A DNA stretch of 60,514 nt from Enteropsectra breve (taxonomy: Eukaryota; Microsporidia). Below the pieces are notes generated by a model, which was not told where the DNA came from, searched no databases, and was given only the letters and a program-made list of their open reading frames with translations. Shown here piece after piece: positions 47,430-57,021 of the stretch (position 1 is the stretch's first letter; the number at the start of each line of letters is the position of its first letter). Made by a program: the position numbers and the translations under genes. The stretch covers positions 9,242-69,755 of the forward strand of contig JALPMN010000639.1 in assembly GCA_024243835.1 (NCBI GenBank). The letters are read 5' to 3'.

Positions 47430-48509
47430 ATGAACAAGAAATATATCCTCTTGCCAATACTGGCTGCTTCAATTACAATTACCATCATATATTTTATACG
47501 TAAGAAAGATAATGTCAAAAAAGAGAACGTTGAAGCTGTACAAAGCCCATCGATTGTTCCGATTGTGAAAGAAGAACCAATACCAAAAACAACGGAAGAA
47601 AAGCCCGAACCGCCTTATCTTGGATGCAAAAAGTCTATTGAGGGCTTAGCCAAAACAATAGTAAAAGATTATGATCAGCTCAGTCCCGAAGCGAATGCGC
47701 ACTTAATTGCTGAAATTCTTGTGATAGAGTTTATAAGACATTCATTGGACTTGATCGAAAGGTCTGAAATTCACCATGAATTCCCTTTGCACCAAAAGCC
47801 TAGAGGAATTGCTTTAGAATTGCTGTGGAGAAAATTTATAAAGTCAGAAGGTGGGCTCATAGAAAAGGCAGTAATTGAAAATGACTGCAACGATATATCC
47901 AGGCTTCAAACTTCTAAAGATCCAGTTTACAATATATTCTCAGAGCTTAATAAAGAAACGGATAGTGTTTCTCTTATGAGATGCGTGGGGATCGAAGGAA
48001 CACTTACTTGTAAAGACCTACCTCTAAGAAATTCTGCACTCAGAGATCTTAATAAGTTATCTGAAAAGCGCCACAGGCAATATCCGATGCTAGATATCAA
48101 TGAAACATATGATAGAAGCGAAGAAAAAACCACTTTTGAAGAATATCTCAAGAAAATAATATTGCCCGTTCCTGAACTACCTGACGCTAATTGTTATTAT
48201 GTTTACGATGAAACGGTTCCCAGAGAAATAGAAAAGTATTTTAAAGTTATGATCTTTTATTATGATTCGTGTTTAGGGCCAGAGATTAATATGCCTAGTT
48301 GTATTGATATTCAATCAAAACACAATAGAGGAGACAGAGCCTTTACTTATGAACTAGCATCCGTAATTATTGCTGAAGGTTATGTAGATGATGTTCACAA
48401 AATGAAGGTATTGCACAGGCCTGATGAAAATGTGGAAGACTATGTGAAAGTTGCAAATGAAAAGGGTTGCTACTTTTTGTACAAGATACGAAGCCCTGGT
48501 CGCTGGTAA
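47430..48509 (+). CDS. Signal-anchor family member M1 (possible degenerate USP fold)
   Basis: A 359-residue protein and the first of seven paralogues. The ATG directly follows CCC; an upstream in-frame TTG is rejected. One transmembrane helix (about residues 5-23) with basic residues after it predicts a signal anchor, with the bulk exposed or lumenal. A linker is followed by the family core: KDYDQLSPEANAHLIAEIL, DPVYNIFSELNKE, PMLDINETY, FEEYLKKIILP, VMIFYYDSC, MPSCIDIQS, TYELASVIIAEG, VHKMKVLHRPDEN and ANEKGCYFLYK. Function is unknown. The order of blocks resembles the second half of a USP domain without Cys/His (inference). The first block's D in place of C (DPVYN) and the altered YTYEL separate M1 from the others. 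Confidence 0.7.
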   Translation: MNKKYILLPILAASITITIIYFIRKKDNVKKENVEAVQSPSIVPIVKEEPIPKTTEEKPEPPYLGCKKSIEGLAKTIVKDYDQLSPEANAHLIAEILVIEFIRHSLDLIERSEIHHEFPLHQKPRGIALELLWRKFIKSEGGLIEKAVIENDCNDISRLQTSKDPVYNIFSELNKETDSVSLMRCVGIEGTLTCKDLPLRNSALRDLNKLSEKRHRQYPMLDINETYDRSEEKTTFEEYLKKIILPVPELPDANCYYVYDETVPREIEKYFKVMIFYYDSCLGPEINMPSCIDIQSKHNRGDRAFTYELASVIIAEGYVDDVHKMKVLHRPDENVEDYVKVANEKGCYFLYKIRSPGRW

Positions 48510-49126
48510 GACTTGAAAGATGAACAATTCAATTCTTAAACACAATAACAGAGTGCTTGTGAGAATTTGTCTGATGCTTTATGAAGATGTCAAATTTTCA
48601 TTTATAAAATAATGAGCTATGATGTTGTCATACCCCCGTAGGGATATGATGGTGCCATCTAAAAAAAGTAAGTAAATAGATTTAATTAATCTCTCACCCT
48701 TGGCATCCATGCCCCTCTAGGTTCTTTTTTCTTAAATAGTTTGCCATCATCTTTTTTTATTACTGATTTTATCAGTAATAAAAAAAGTGATGGTTAAGCT
48801 AAAGATGCCTGAGAAGGCATGACAGATGTATAAAATGCACAAAAGCAGGAATAATAGCCAATATAGGGCATCTAATCATTTTTTAAAATATTAAATTATA
48901 AACCATGAATTTGCCATTAAAAAGAGTAATTTTATCGTGTTCGTATATCTATAAATCGTTTTAAATGCATCATTTAGCTTATTAATAGTACAATTTACTT
49001 TTACTTGTATTGTGACTACTTGTATTGTGACTTTCGTAAAGCAGTTAACGAATGCTAAATTTTTACAAAATAAATATTTCTCCTTTTAGTTTGCAAAAAC
49101 TAAAATTTTTCTCAAACTAATGCCCC
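48510..49126. other. Spacer M1-M2 containing hairpins and a long foldback
   Basis: No gene is seen. A hairpin at about 48628-48652 (TCATA-CCC, loop, GGG-A-TATGA) is followed by the foldback at 48708-48821, annotated separately. TCTCCTTTTAG at 49079-49089 precedes the M2 start by 37 bases. Confidence 0.5.
48708..48821. repeat. Long imperfect inverted repeat (foldback)
   Basis: The centre is a perfect palindrome: 48752-48767 (TTTTTTTATTACTGAT) with 48771-48786, loop TTT. It continues outward as CCATCA (48744-48749) with TGATGG (48788-48793), then CTTAA/TTAAG, and ends with CATGCC (48708-48713) against GGCATG (48816-48821). Arms are about 55 bases. It may be a MITE-like foldback or a stable RNA hairpin. 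No flanking target duplication is obvious. Confidence 0.75.
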
Positions 49127-50419
49127 ATGGAAAAGAAAATATTAATCATTGTATCAGCAGTGATTTTATTTGTTACTTTGGTTGGCTTTGCCATCAAGCT
49201 CGAAATACTGTCCATTGGAAAATCGACAAAAGAAGAAACTAAACCAAGTGAAGGCGTGAAAACAGAACATAAAGCTGAACAAAAGACCTAAATCGTTACT
49301 CAACATATGGCTGAACAGATAAACGATATAATTCCTGTGCAGATAAATGAGAATATTCCTGAACAGATAAACAATATAATTCCTGAACAGATAAACGATA
49401 TTATTTCTGAACACGTAGATGAGAATGTTCCTGAGCACGTAGATGAGAATGTTCCTGAGCACGTAGATGAGAATGTTCCTGAACATATTAATGAAATAGT
49501 CTCTGAACCGGAAGAAGAAAAAGTGACTAAAAGCGCAGTTGAACAAATTGCTAATAAAAATCAGCATAATGATAAAAAATCAGCACGAAATGATTGTAAA
49601 GGGCCGATAGAGGAACAGGCCAAAATATTAATCCAAGGCTATGATGAGCTTAGTTCAAAAGCTAAAGCTCATTTCATTGCTGAACTACTTGTGCTTTTCT
49701 TTTTAGAGCATACAGTCTTTAATTTGAAAGATTTTATGGACAGCGATACGCCAAATAGCCGAGATGCTGCACTCAAATTGATTTACCAAAAATTAAAGAA
49801 ATCAGATGGAAATAATAGCATTAAAAAAGAACTAATTGAGCAGGACTGCAATACTTTGCCAGAATTAAAAAATAATGAGTGCCCGGTATACAGAATATTC
49901 TCACTATTAAACAAGGAATGCCGTGGGACACATTTTATGATTAATGTGGGTGTCGAAGCTCAGTATAACTCCAAAAACACAATATTGGGAATTGATCATA
50001 AGGTCAATCGCTCTATTCCAATGCTGAATATCATAGAAACAATGGAAGACAAAAACATTGCTACAACATTTGGCGAATACATCAAAACGCTTAAAGCCCC
50101 AATGGTCGCGTCAGATCGGCTCTATAAAATTGACACAGCAACGCCTGGAGTGTTTGTTGGCTTCCACAATACACTTATTTTTTACTACGATGCTGCTCAC
50201 GAACCAAAGATGGAATTGCCTGGATCCATTGATATTAAAAAATATGCTAAAATCGATCAGCTTTATACTTATAAGCTAAAATCAGTGATCCTGGCTGATG
50301 GCGATATAAATGATGTCTTTGAAATGCGGGTTTTGGACCGTCCAAAAGAAAATGCAGATGAATTTGTGAAGGTAGCAAATGCCAAAGGCTGCTATTTTTT
50401 GTATGAGTACTCTCCATAA
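49127..50419 (+). pseudogene. Signal-anchor family member M2, interrupted by in-frame TAA
   Basis: The family-type start (CCCC then ATG at 49127) encodes a transmembrane anchor (LIIVSAVILFVTLVGFAIKL) and a charged linker, then TAA at 49289-49291 (codon 55). The same frame continues without another stop from 49292 to 50419, and an internal ATG at 49307 opens a 370-residue frame. That part has eight 24-base repeats coding EQINDIIP-like units, then the normal family core (YDELSSKAKAHFIAELL, CPVYRIFSLLNKE, PMLNIIETM, FGEYIKTLKAP, TLIFYYDAA, YTYKLKSVILADGDINDVFEMRV, GCYFLYE). If translated only from 49307 it would lack the anchor. Either a recent nonsense allele, readthrough or a soluble isoform. 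Confidence 0.7.
49313..49504 (+). repeat. 24-bp in-frame repeat array in M2
   Basis: Eight consecutive 24-base units encoding eight-residue repeats of the type EQINDIIP / EHVDENVP. Units 5-7 are nearly identical; the outer units have diverged. The array sits in the linker right after the in-frame stop. Confidence 0.9.
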
Positions 50420-51111
50420 GCCATACTACATTAATATAAGAAGTGTATTGATGCTATTATGAATAATTAAAATATTTTGCCATCAATATAGCAGCTGATA
50501 TCGGCTATATTTAAATCAGATTGTTTTACATTTTAAATGCATGCACGAAATTAACAATATTTGACTGCTAAACGGTAAAATATTGAAATTTATATGCAGC
50601 ACAATAATATACATGCTAATTTGTGTTGAGGGAAGTGCAAAAGACGCTCAAAAAGCAGATCATAATGGAATTATGAGCTTTCCAAACATATAACTATGCA
50701 GTGAAATGTATATTAAAATAAAAATAAATTAAGAATAATTTTTTTAAATAAAAAATATGCTTGCACAATAATGTGTTGGTTACGAATTTAATCAAAGCAT
50801 GCTGTATCATCTATAATTTTCCTATAATGAATATTTGACATCTGTATTTTCTATAAATGCATATTTCATTTGTTTAAAATTAAGCGTCATATATTTGTTT
50901 CACTTCGATAAATCAGAAAACAGTAAAACACTTGACAACAAACTTCTATTTACTTGATTAACTCTATAAAACAATTTATGAGGACATCATCGTTGTTATG
51001 TGCTTCTCATGTCTCATTTAAAATATTTTTCGCTTGGATTTTTTCATTTCATTTATTAAATTTTTATTTTAATCAAATTTTAATTATAAATATTAGCTTT
51101 TGACATAAGCC
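50420..51111. other. AT-rich spacer
   Basis: About 690 bases, no gene. It includes a small hairpin at 50486-50510 (ATATAGC/GCTATAT) shortly after M2, possibly part of its 3' end signal. Confidence 0.35.
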
Positions 51112-51591
51112 ATGCCATCAATTCTGCTCTATATATTTTTGATCAGCGACGCACTGGCGTTCAGAGGATTCTTCGAGGTGCTTGGGGCAACACTTCCCAT
51201 TACAAAGAGCTATAGGAGGCGCTATTCTGACTATAACAGCGCTTCTAGAACAGAAAGAATCCGCAATATGATGCCAGTGGCACCAACAACGCCCGAGCCA
51301 TTTTGCAATCCTGACATGTTTGCATGTCCCAACTCATATGATGTGATTTCTACTGGAAGAAATCTGATGAGCCAGGGAGTAATCAGAAATGAAGTAACCA
51401 GCAGAGCTTTAGGAAATGCCATGAAAAAAGTAGCTTCCGACTCTAAAGAGAGTAAAGAAGCGGCGGGCAATAAAGCCACTCAAACTGCAGTGCCCAGTGT
51501 AAACAAGGCCATAAAGTCTGATGCGAAAAATAGAATAAGATCCAAAAGAGAAGAGACATACTTGTTATTTTCGGCTCCTGATTCCTATTGA
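51112..51591 (+). CDS. Small secreted protein, unknown function
   Basis: A 159-residue protein. The ATG follows AAGCC. A clear signal peptide (MPSILLYIFLISDALA, cleavage likely after residue 16) leads into a basic, Ser/Asn-rich mature protein with only two cysteines (FCNPDMFACPNSYD), probably one disulfide. A dibasic RSKR-type motif near residue 143 could be processed. The C-terminus is SAPDSY. There is no transmembrane helix and no similarity to the neighbouring M family. It is a spore-wall, polar-tube-associated or host-exposed candidate by topology only. Confidence 0.6.
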   Translation: MPSILLYIFLISDALAFRGFFEVLGATLPITKSYRRRYSDYNSASRTERIRNMMPVAPTTPEPFCNPDMFACPNSYDVISTGRNLMSQGVIRNEVTSRALGNAMKKVASDSKESKEAAGNKATQTAVPSVNKAIKSDAKNRIRSKREETYLLFSAPDSY

Positions 51592-51746
51592 TTGAATGTT
51601 TCACTTGACCAACTCTAATTTTTCTTTATTTAAAATATTTATCAGTTATAATGCATTTTTCGTAATAACTATTTTCCAATAAAAAAACTATTATTATAAT
51701 ATAGCATTTATGAATCCGATTTTAACAAGTAGTTCTGTAAAGCATT

Positions 51747-52439
51747 TTATTCAACAACTATCTCTCCCTCCATGATACCAGAGTTCCAGTTGGTCTCTAT
51801 TGGATAAGCTTCAGTTATTTGCTGAGTGCCTTCCTCGCAGAAAGCCAGTATGACAACATCAGAGGCCTTGCAGTCCTTGTAAAATAAAATACGCATGCAT
51901 TCCTCAGCAAGAGCCGTTGCTTCCTCACGGGACAGTGTGCTGTAGTCACGTTCCCTGAGTATCGGAAGAATCAAGTGGCTTGCAAGTCCGGTGGCCATGG
52001 ACTGGTCAAACCAGAAATTTCCCTTGGAATTTACAATTCCCAAAAATCTTCCTTCTTCATCCTCAGCGCCATAGGTGTTTTTTATTCCGTGTGATGATTC
52101 TTGTTTCATTGCCTGTGCGTCTATTCCACAAATTATCACTGCGAGTTCCAGAGGCTTCATTTCTGAGCGCTTCTGGTACAACTCTCTCTGCACAAACTTG
52201 TGGATACTCATTGGGCCCAGTTCTCGCGGGTCTTCACGTATCTCCCGCATTATAGTTCTGTGCAGCTCATTTATATCCCCTACAGATCCAGTGAATACCG
52301 CTAGGCACCTGTCTGTAAGCCTGAAGATCTTCTGCACATTGTCCACAGCCATGCTTCCGTATGATGCTGCGTCGTTTGCTGCTATCATTACACCACCCTT
52401 GTATTTAAATGCAACTGCTGCAGAGCTTACTAGAGCCAT
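51747..52439 (-). CDS. PRE4: 20S proteasome subunit beta7 (PRE4), non-catalytic
   Basis: A 230-residue beta-type subunit of the 20S core. The N-terminus lacks the GTTT catalytic threonine, which is normal for beta7. Signatures: GGVMIAANDAASYGSM, ELYQKRSEMKPLELAVI (yeast YQRRSKMNPL), ATGLASHLILPILRE and MRILFYKDCKASDVV (yeast MRVLYYRDARSS). The C-terminal arm (TNWN, then extended) fits the beta7 tail that clamps the beta1 subunit. It is the only conserved housekeeping gene inside the accessory cluster and is divergent from M3 with only 200 bases between. Confidence 0.85.
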   Translation of the reverse strand: MALVSSAAVAFKYKGGVMIAANDAASYGSMAVDNVQKIFRLTDRCLAVFTGSVGDINELHRTIMREIREDPRELGPMSIHKFVQRELYQKRSEMKPLELAVIICGIDAQAMKQESSHGIKNTYGAEDEEGRFLGIVNSKGNFWFDQSMATGLASHLILPILRERDYSTLSREEATALAEECMRILFYKDCKASDVVILAFCEEGTQQITEAYPIETNWNSGIMEGEIVVE

Positions 52440-52640
52440 GTGATGGGCAAGCTAAACAAACTAAAAATAAAAATGAATTAAATCTCTCGATAAAAACGCA
52501 AAGGCCGTTTATTTACCGATGAATTTACAGATAAATACGGCAATTCAATAACAAACCATGTAAAACATCAGTGAAAATATTTTAGATTGAAAAATCTCCT
52601 TTTAAATGACTTCTATTAAAAATTTTAAATTCTGCTGTCC

Positions 52641-53786
52641 ATGGAGCATTTAGAGATCTACGTGTGGTCTGGCTTAATCGGCATTATAATGTTGGCAGCC
52701 CTGGTAGCAGCACTTGTACGGGCCTATGCTGCTGATAAAGAGAAAGAAAATGAACGAATTTCTCATAAGAATTACAAGAAAGAGTCATCCGCAAAGCAGT
52801 TGGATAAAAACATGGAAAGAGATATAGATAAAAATCTGAATAACAACATGGATAAAGATATGGATAAAGATATAGATAAAAACATGGATAAAGAAATAGA
52901 ATATCTCAAAGTTCATGAAAAGCCAGCCTTTGAGTGCAGCGCGGAGATTGAAGAAAAGGCAAAAAGACTTGTCATGGACTATGATAGGCTGAGTGAGAAC
53001 GCAAAAATACATATCATTGCAGAAGTGTTAGTGGTGTCTTTTTTATCAGCTTCAAACGAAATTGCAGAAGAATTGGATAAACGAGTTAATTTTAAGAAAA
53101 GTGAGGCAAGCCAAGCCAAAGAAATGAAGATGCTGTATAAGGGATTTATATGTGGGAGAAAAATCAATAAGCTGGGATCGAAAAACACTGAATACTACAG
53201 CAAGCGTATGACTGAGCTTCATGTATCCAGATGTCCGATCTACAGAATATTTTCCCAGCTTAACAAGAACTACAGCTCCTCACATTTTATGAAAAATACA
53301 GGAGTTGCTATCTCACTTTCGTATAAATCCGATTCGAAATACTATGTTTATACAAAGGACACAGCCATTCCTATGATAGACATCAAAGAAACAATGAGAA
53401 ACAAAAATGTAAAAATATCTTTAGAGGAACACATGAAAAATCTAAAAATTCCATTCCCTGAACAAGATCGGGGTTCTAGACTTGATACTTCCATACCAGC
53501 ATCATTTCGTACATTTAATAGAGCACTGATATTTTATTCTGATCCCACTGATAATCAGCGTATTGAAATGCCCCTCTACGTAACTTTTGTTCCTCCATAC
53601 TTGAACTTTGTCCGCTTATTTATTCTTAAAGCTGTAATTGTTGCTGATGGAGATAAAAATGATGTCTATAAAATGAGGGTCCTGTATAGACCGACTGAAA
53701 ATACCGAGGAGTTTAAGGAAATTGCAAATCAAAAAGGATGCTATTTTTTATATGAATATGAGTATAAAAATGAAAATGAATACTAA
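52641..53786 (+). CDS. Signal-anchor family member M3 (possible degenerate USP fold)
   Basis: A 381-residue protein. The start follows TGTCC; TCTCCTTTTAAA lies 34 bases upstream. A transmembrane helix at about 9-28 (WSGLIGIIMLAALVAALV) is followed by a linker of short D-K-N/D-M repeats (about 54-85). The core has MDYDRLSENAKIHIIAEVL, CPIYRIFSQLNKN, PMIDIKETM, SLEEHMKNLKIP, ALIFYSDPT, ILKAVIVADGDKNDVYKMRV and ANQKGCYFLYEYE. The YxLxxVI...G strand then NDVYKM sits where USPs have their GHY His box. Function is unknown. Confidence 0.7.
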   Translation: MEHLEIYVWSGLIGIIMLAALVAALVRAYAADKEKENERISHKNYKKESSAKQLDKNMERDIDKNLNNNMDKDMDKDIDKNMDKEIEYLKVHEKPAFECSAEIEEKAKRLVMDYDRLSENAKIHIIAEVLVVSFLSASNEIAEELDKRVNFKKSEASQAKEMKMLYKGFICGRKINKLGSKNTEYYSKRMTELHVSRCPIYRIFSQLNKNYSSSHFMKNTGVAISLSYKSDSKYYVYTKDTAIPMIDIKETMRNKNVKISLEEHMKNLKIPFPEQDRGSRLDTSIPASFRTFNRALIFYSDPTDNQRIEMPLYVTFVPPYLNFVRLFILKAVIVADGDKNDVYKMRVLYRPTENTEEFKEIANQKGCYFLYEYEYKNENEY

Positions 53787-54214
53787 GACGGATCATGGAA
53801 TAACAAGGCTAATAACGAATTTAATTTATCTCATATGCGCTTTAAGTTCAATTCGTTGTATTTAGGACAAAATTGAAAAAGCAAAATATTTCATAAATAT
53901 TAAAACCCGAGCAAGAGGTTGTTCTTAAGATGGATATTTATTTATCTATAGCATTTAAAGAGATGTGCATCATGTAAAAAACACTCACTACCCAAGCTCT
54001 CTATGTACACTGCTGTTTGTATCATAAGGTTAAATACAAGAATAGAATATTCTACTTATCGACTTTCTGTGCATTTCGCTAATTTTGGGTTATTTATATC
54101 AATAAATACCGTTATGCCCATGATACGGCTTAAAAAAATAAAGCTTATTTGACAATCACAAACTAATTTATTATCTTTATCTCTATTATTTTTAATTCCT
54201 CAAATATAGTTAAA
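53787..54214. other. AT-rich spacer M3-M4
   Basis: About 430 bases between M3 and the duplicated M4 upstream block. No gene or RNA is recognised. Confidence 0.3.
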
Positions 54215-54316
54215 GGAAAGAGATTTTGCAGTTAAAATAAATTAAATCATTTTAATTGGTGTCTCCTTTAATTATGGCCGTTTTAAAATTTTGTAAATAT
54301 TTTCTCCCCTCCCCAC
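54215..54316 (+). promoter_or_regulatory. Upstream region of M4, near-identical to that of M5
   Basis: This 102-base block aligns without gaps to 55876-55977 with about five differences. It contains TCTCCTTTAAT (54262-54272), an AAAATTTTG block and CCCCTCCCCAC before the ATG. TCTCCTTT(T)A is also found 32-44 bases before M1, M2, M3 and M5, so it is a plausible promoter or 5' leader element of the family. Confidence 0.55.
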
Positions 54317-55345
54317 ATGAACAAAAAGCACATCATGTGGATCATACCGTCCGGTGTGCTGATACTTGGTCTTTTTATATACAATATTCGCAAGCCATCT
54401 GATAAAGAAAGCGAAGAGCAAGAAAAGGCCCACAGGGTACTCCAAGATCTAGTTAACAGGCCAGTAACAGAAGCATCGCAACACAATGAGAGGCCAAAGC
54501 CATACAATGAAAAGCTAGCGCTCTACGGAAGTGTGGAACTCATTGAAAAAAGAGCGAAAATAGTCATAAAAGACTATCAATACCTTAGTTCGGAAGCCAA
54601 AAAGCATCTCTATGCCCAAATGCTGGTGGTGTCTTTTTTGAGCTGTTCAGATAAAATTATGGGAAGATTCAGAATGCTAAATGAACCAGATCAAAAAAAG
54701 CCCATTGAATCGCTGTACAGTGCATTTATAAATAGCGAAAAGAAAGTCTCAACAGAATTTATTGAACAAGATTATAAAAAATACGCAGAATTACAATGCT
54801 CTAAATGCCCTATATACAGACTATTTTTTCAAATGAACAATATATACCCTACGCCATATTTTGCGTGTAACGTGGGAGTTAATGCTGTGTTTGAACACGA
54901 CTCATATGGTGACACGTTTTGGATGTTTAAAGCACCTGAATGTGTTCATATGTTGGACATTAAAAAAACTATAAAAAATAGAAGTATTGGAGTATCCTTA
55001 AAAGAATACCTTGGTAATTTTAAGTTCCCACTCCCTGAAAAATACACTAAGTTTTACCGCTCAAGCACACCCGTTGGATCGATAAATAATATTTTGGATG
55101 CAATGATTTTCTATTCTGACTTAACTGAAAGCCCATCTGTGTACATGCCAGGGTCTGTAGACTTTAAAAAGTATGCTGATAGTGATAAACTTTATACTTA
55201 TAATTTAAAATCTGTAATTATTGCAGATGGTAATAAAGACGACGTTTATAATATGAAGGTGCTGCACAGGCCTGCTGGAAATATAGAAGAATTTGTGAAA
55301 ATTGCAAACCAAAAAGGATACTACTTCTTTTACGAAATGGAATGA
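54317..55345 (+). CDS. Signal-anchor family member M4 (possible degenerate USP fold)
   Basis: A 342-residue protein. The start follows CCCCAC. The transmembrane anchor (IMWIIPSGVLILGLFIYNI, about residues 6-24) and the following linker to about residue 59 are almost identical to M5, whereas the remaining body is clearly different from M5 and closer to M2/M3. Core blocks: KDYQYLSSEAKKHLYAQML, CPIYRLFFQMNN, HMLDIKKTI, LKEYLGNFKFP, AMIFYSDLT, YMPGSVDFKKYA, YTYNLKSVIIADGNKDDVYNM and ANQKGYYFFYE. The mosaic relation points to gene conversion of the 5' end. Function is unknown. Confidence 0.7.
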   Translation: MNKKHIMWIIPSGVLILGLFIYNIRKPSDKESEEQEKAHRVLQDLVNRPVTEASQHNERPKPYNEKLALYGSVELIEKRAKIVIKDYQYLSSEAKKHLYAQMLVVSFLSCSDKIMGRFRMLNEPDQKKPIESLYSAFINSEKKVSTEFIEQDYKKYAELQCSKCPIYRLFFQMNNIYPTPYFACNVGVNAVFEHDSYGDTFWMFKAPECVHMLDIKKTIKNRSIGVSLKEYLGNFKFPLPEKYTKFYRSSTPVGSINNILDAMIFYSDLTESPSVYMPGSVDFKKYADSDKLYTYNLKSVIIADGNKDDVYNMKVLHRPAGNIEEFVKIANQKGYYFFYEME

Positions 55346-55875
55346 TAAAATCTCGGAATAATAAATTTCGAAAAGTTTCAAAATGAGTTTGTAGCTGAAT
55401 ACTAGCGATATCATTAATTTTGATATAAATAGATAGGCTGTAACTATAATTTAATTGTTTATTCAGCTTATCACATCTTACGATGAATAAAATTTTAGTC
55501 AATTTTTAAATGAGAAGTATCTTCGGCAAATTATTTATTCTACCGGTTTAAATAAACTAAAGATATCAAATATAGTAAGAGGCTAAATCAGCCTTTAATA
55601 GAATATTTTTCTGCAGTTTATATACAAGTCTTGATTCTGTGTTGCTAATTTCAATGCAGCCAGCCATAAATCGTGCTAAAAGAAATAATAAATATCTTGG
55701 CGACTTGTCTGCTCTCCTGAATTGCATACAAGATCTGCTTTACTTGTGTTTCTTATATTGCAACAAATACCATTAACATCCATAAACTGCATATAGAAAA
55801 AAAACGTCATTTTGAAATATGAAATATTTGATTGATAGAAGCTTATGCTCGCTGAAAATACTATAAAATTTAAAT
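55346..55875. other. AT-rich spacer M4-M5
   Basis: About 530 bases. No gene or RNA is recognised before the duplicated upstream block of M5. Confidence 0.3.
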
Positions 55876-55977
55876 GGAAAGAGATTTTGCAATTAAAATA
55901 AATTAAATCATTTTGATTGGTGTCTCCTTTAATTATGGTCGTTTTAAAATTTTGTAAATATTTTCTCCCCTCCCAAT
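55876..55977 (+). promoter_or_regulatory. Upstream region of M5, near-identical to that of M4
   Basis: The gapless partner of 54215-54316, with TCTCCTTTAAT at 55923-55933 and CCCCTCCCAAT before the ATG. The spacing from pyrimidine block to ATG is 44 bases in both genes. Confidence 0.55.
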
Positions 55978-57021
55978 ATGAACAAAAAGCACTTCATGTG
56001 GATCATACCGTCCGGTGTGCTGATTCTTGGTCTTTTTATATACAAGATTCGCAAGCCATCTGATAAAGAAAGCGAAGAGCAAGAAAAGACGAACCGGCCC
56101 CATCTTGATCTGATTAACAGGCCAGTAACAGAAGCACAGCAACACAATGAGAGGCCAAGGCAATACAACAGACCACAGTATAACGAAGAGCCCGCTGACT
56201 TTGGGACTGCAGAGCTCATTGAAGAAAAGGCCAAAACATTCATAAATGACTATTATAGTCTTTCCACTAGCATAAAAGACTATGTCATTGCACAAGGGCT
56301 GATTTTGTCTCTTATGAACTGCTCAAAGACAATTTTATCAGAAGACACTACATTTAGTGCTAGTTTCTATGCTGGAGACCTAGTAATGATGCATAGAGGA
56401 TTCATAAGAAATGTCAAAGGCATTCCAGCTAAAGACGTTGAAGAGGAATATAATGCTGTGCCTAAAATGGCAGAATCTGAATCTCCTATTTATAATATAT
56501 TTTCTTTTATACATAAGAAAGGCATCGCACCTTGGTTTATGGTGAAGGTAGGTGTTTGTGCTGAGTTTGATAATACGAAAGGAGATAACCCAACCTTCCT
56601 TACTTGTTCAAGAATGAATTTTCAAGTGTTAAACATTAAAGAAACAATGAATGGCGATGCTTCATCAATGTATTTAAATGAATACCTTGAAACAATACAA
56701 ATACCACCAAATGAAAGGATCAAAAATGATTATGGGAATGGTGTAGCCTTTACGAAAATTCTAGACTTTTATGATGTGCTGCTTTTTTATTCTGATTTCG
56801 CAGACAAGCCTTCTCCATACATGACAGGGTCTTTTGATCTTAAAACAAATTTTAGATCTGAATCAGTTTATACTTATAAACTAAAATCTGTGATCATTAG
56901 AAATGGGGGTAAGGATGATATCTATAAAATGAAGGTGCTGAAACGAGATGAAGAAAATATAGAAGAATTTGTGGAAGTAGCAAATCAAAAAGGAACATGC
57001 TATTTATATGAAAGATCCTAA
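55978..57021 (+). CDS. Signal-anchor family member M5 (possible degenerate USP fold)
   Basis: A 347-residue protein. The first 59 residues, including the transmembrane anchor, match M4 almost exactly. From about residue 70 the protein instead groups with M6: both have EEPADxGTAELI followed by EKAKTFI, a GDNP insertion in the core, and a GNGVxFT/GKGVDFT stretch. Core blocks: SPIYNIFSFIHKK, QVLNIKETM, LNEYLETIQIP, VLLFYSDFA, YMTGSFDLKT, YTYKLKSVIIRNGGKDDIYKM and ANQKGTCYLYE. It is a chimera of an M4-like 5' end on an M6-like body. Function is unknown. Confidence 0.7.
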   Translation: MNKKHFMWIIPSGVLILGLFIYKIRKPSDKESEEQEKTNRPHLDLINRPVTEAQQHNERPRQYNRPQYNEEPADFGTAELIEEKAKTFINDYYSLSTSIKDYVIAQGLILSLMNCSKTILSEDTTFSASFYAGDLVMMHRGFIRNVKGIPAKDVEEEYNAVPKMAESESPIYNIFSFIHKKGIAPWFMVKVGVCAEFDNTKGDNPTFLTCSRMNFQVLNIKETMNGDASSMYLNEYLETIQIPPNERIKNDYGNGVAFTKILDFYDVLLFYSDFADKPSPYMTGSFDLKTNFRSESVYTYKLKSVIIRNGGKDDIYKMKVLKRDEENIEEFVEVANQKGTCYLYERS

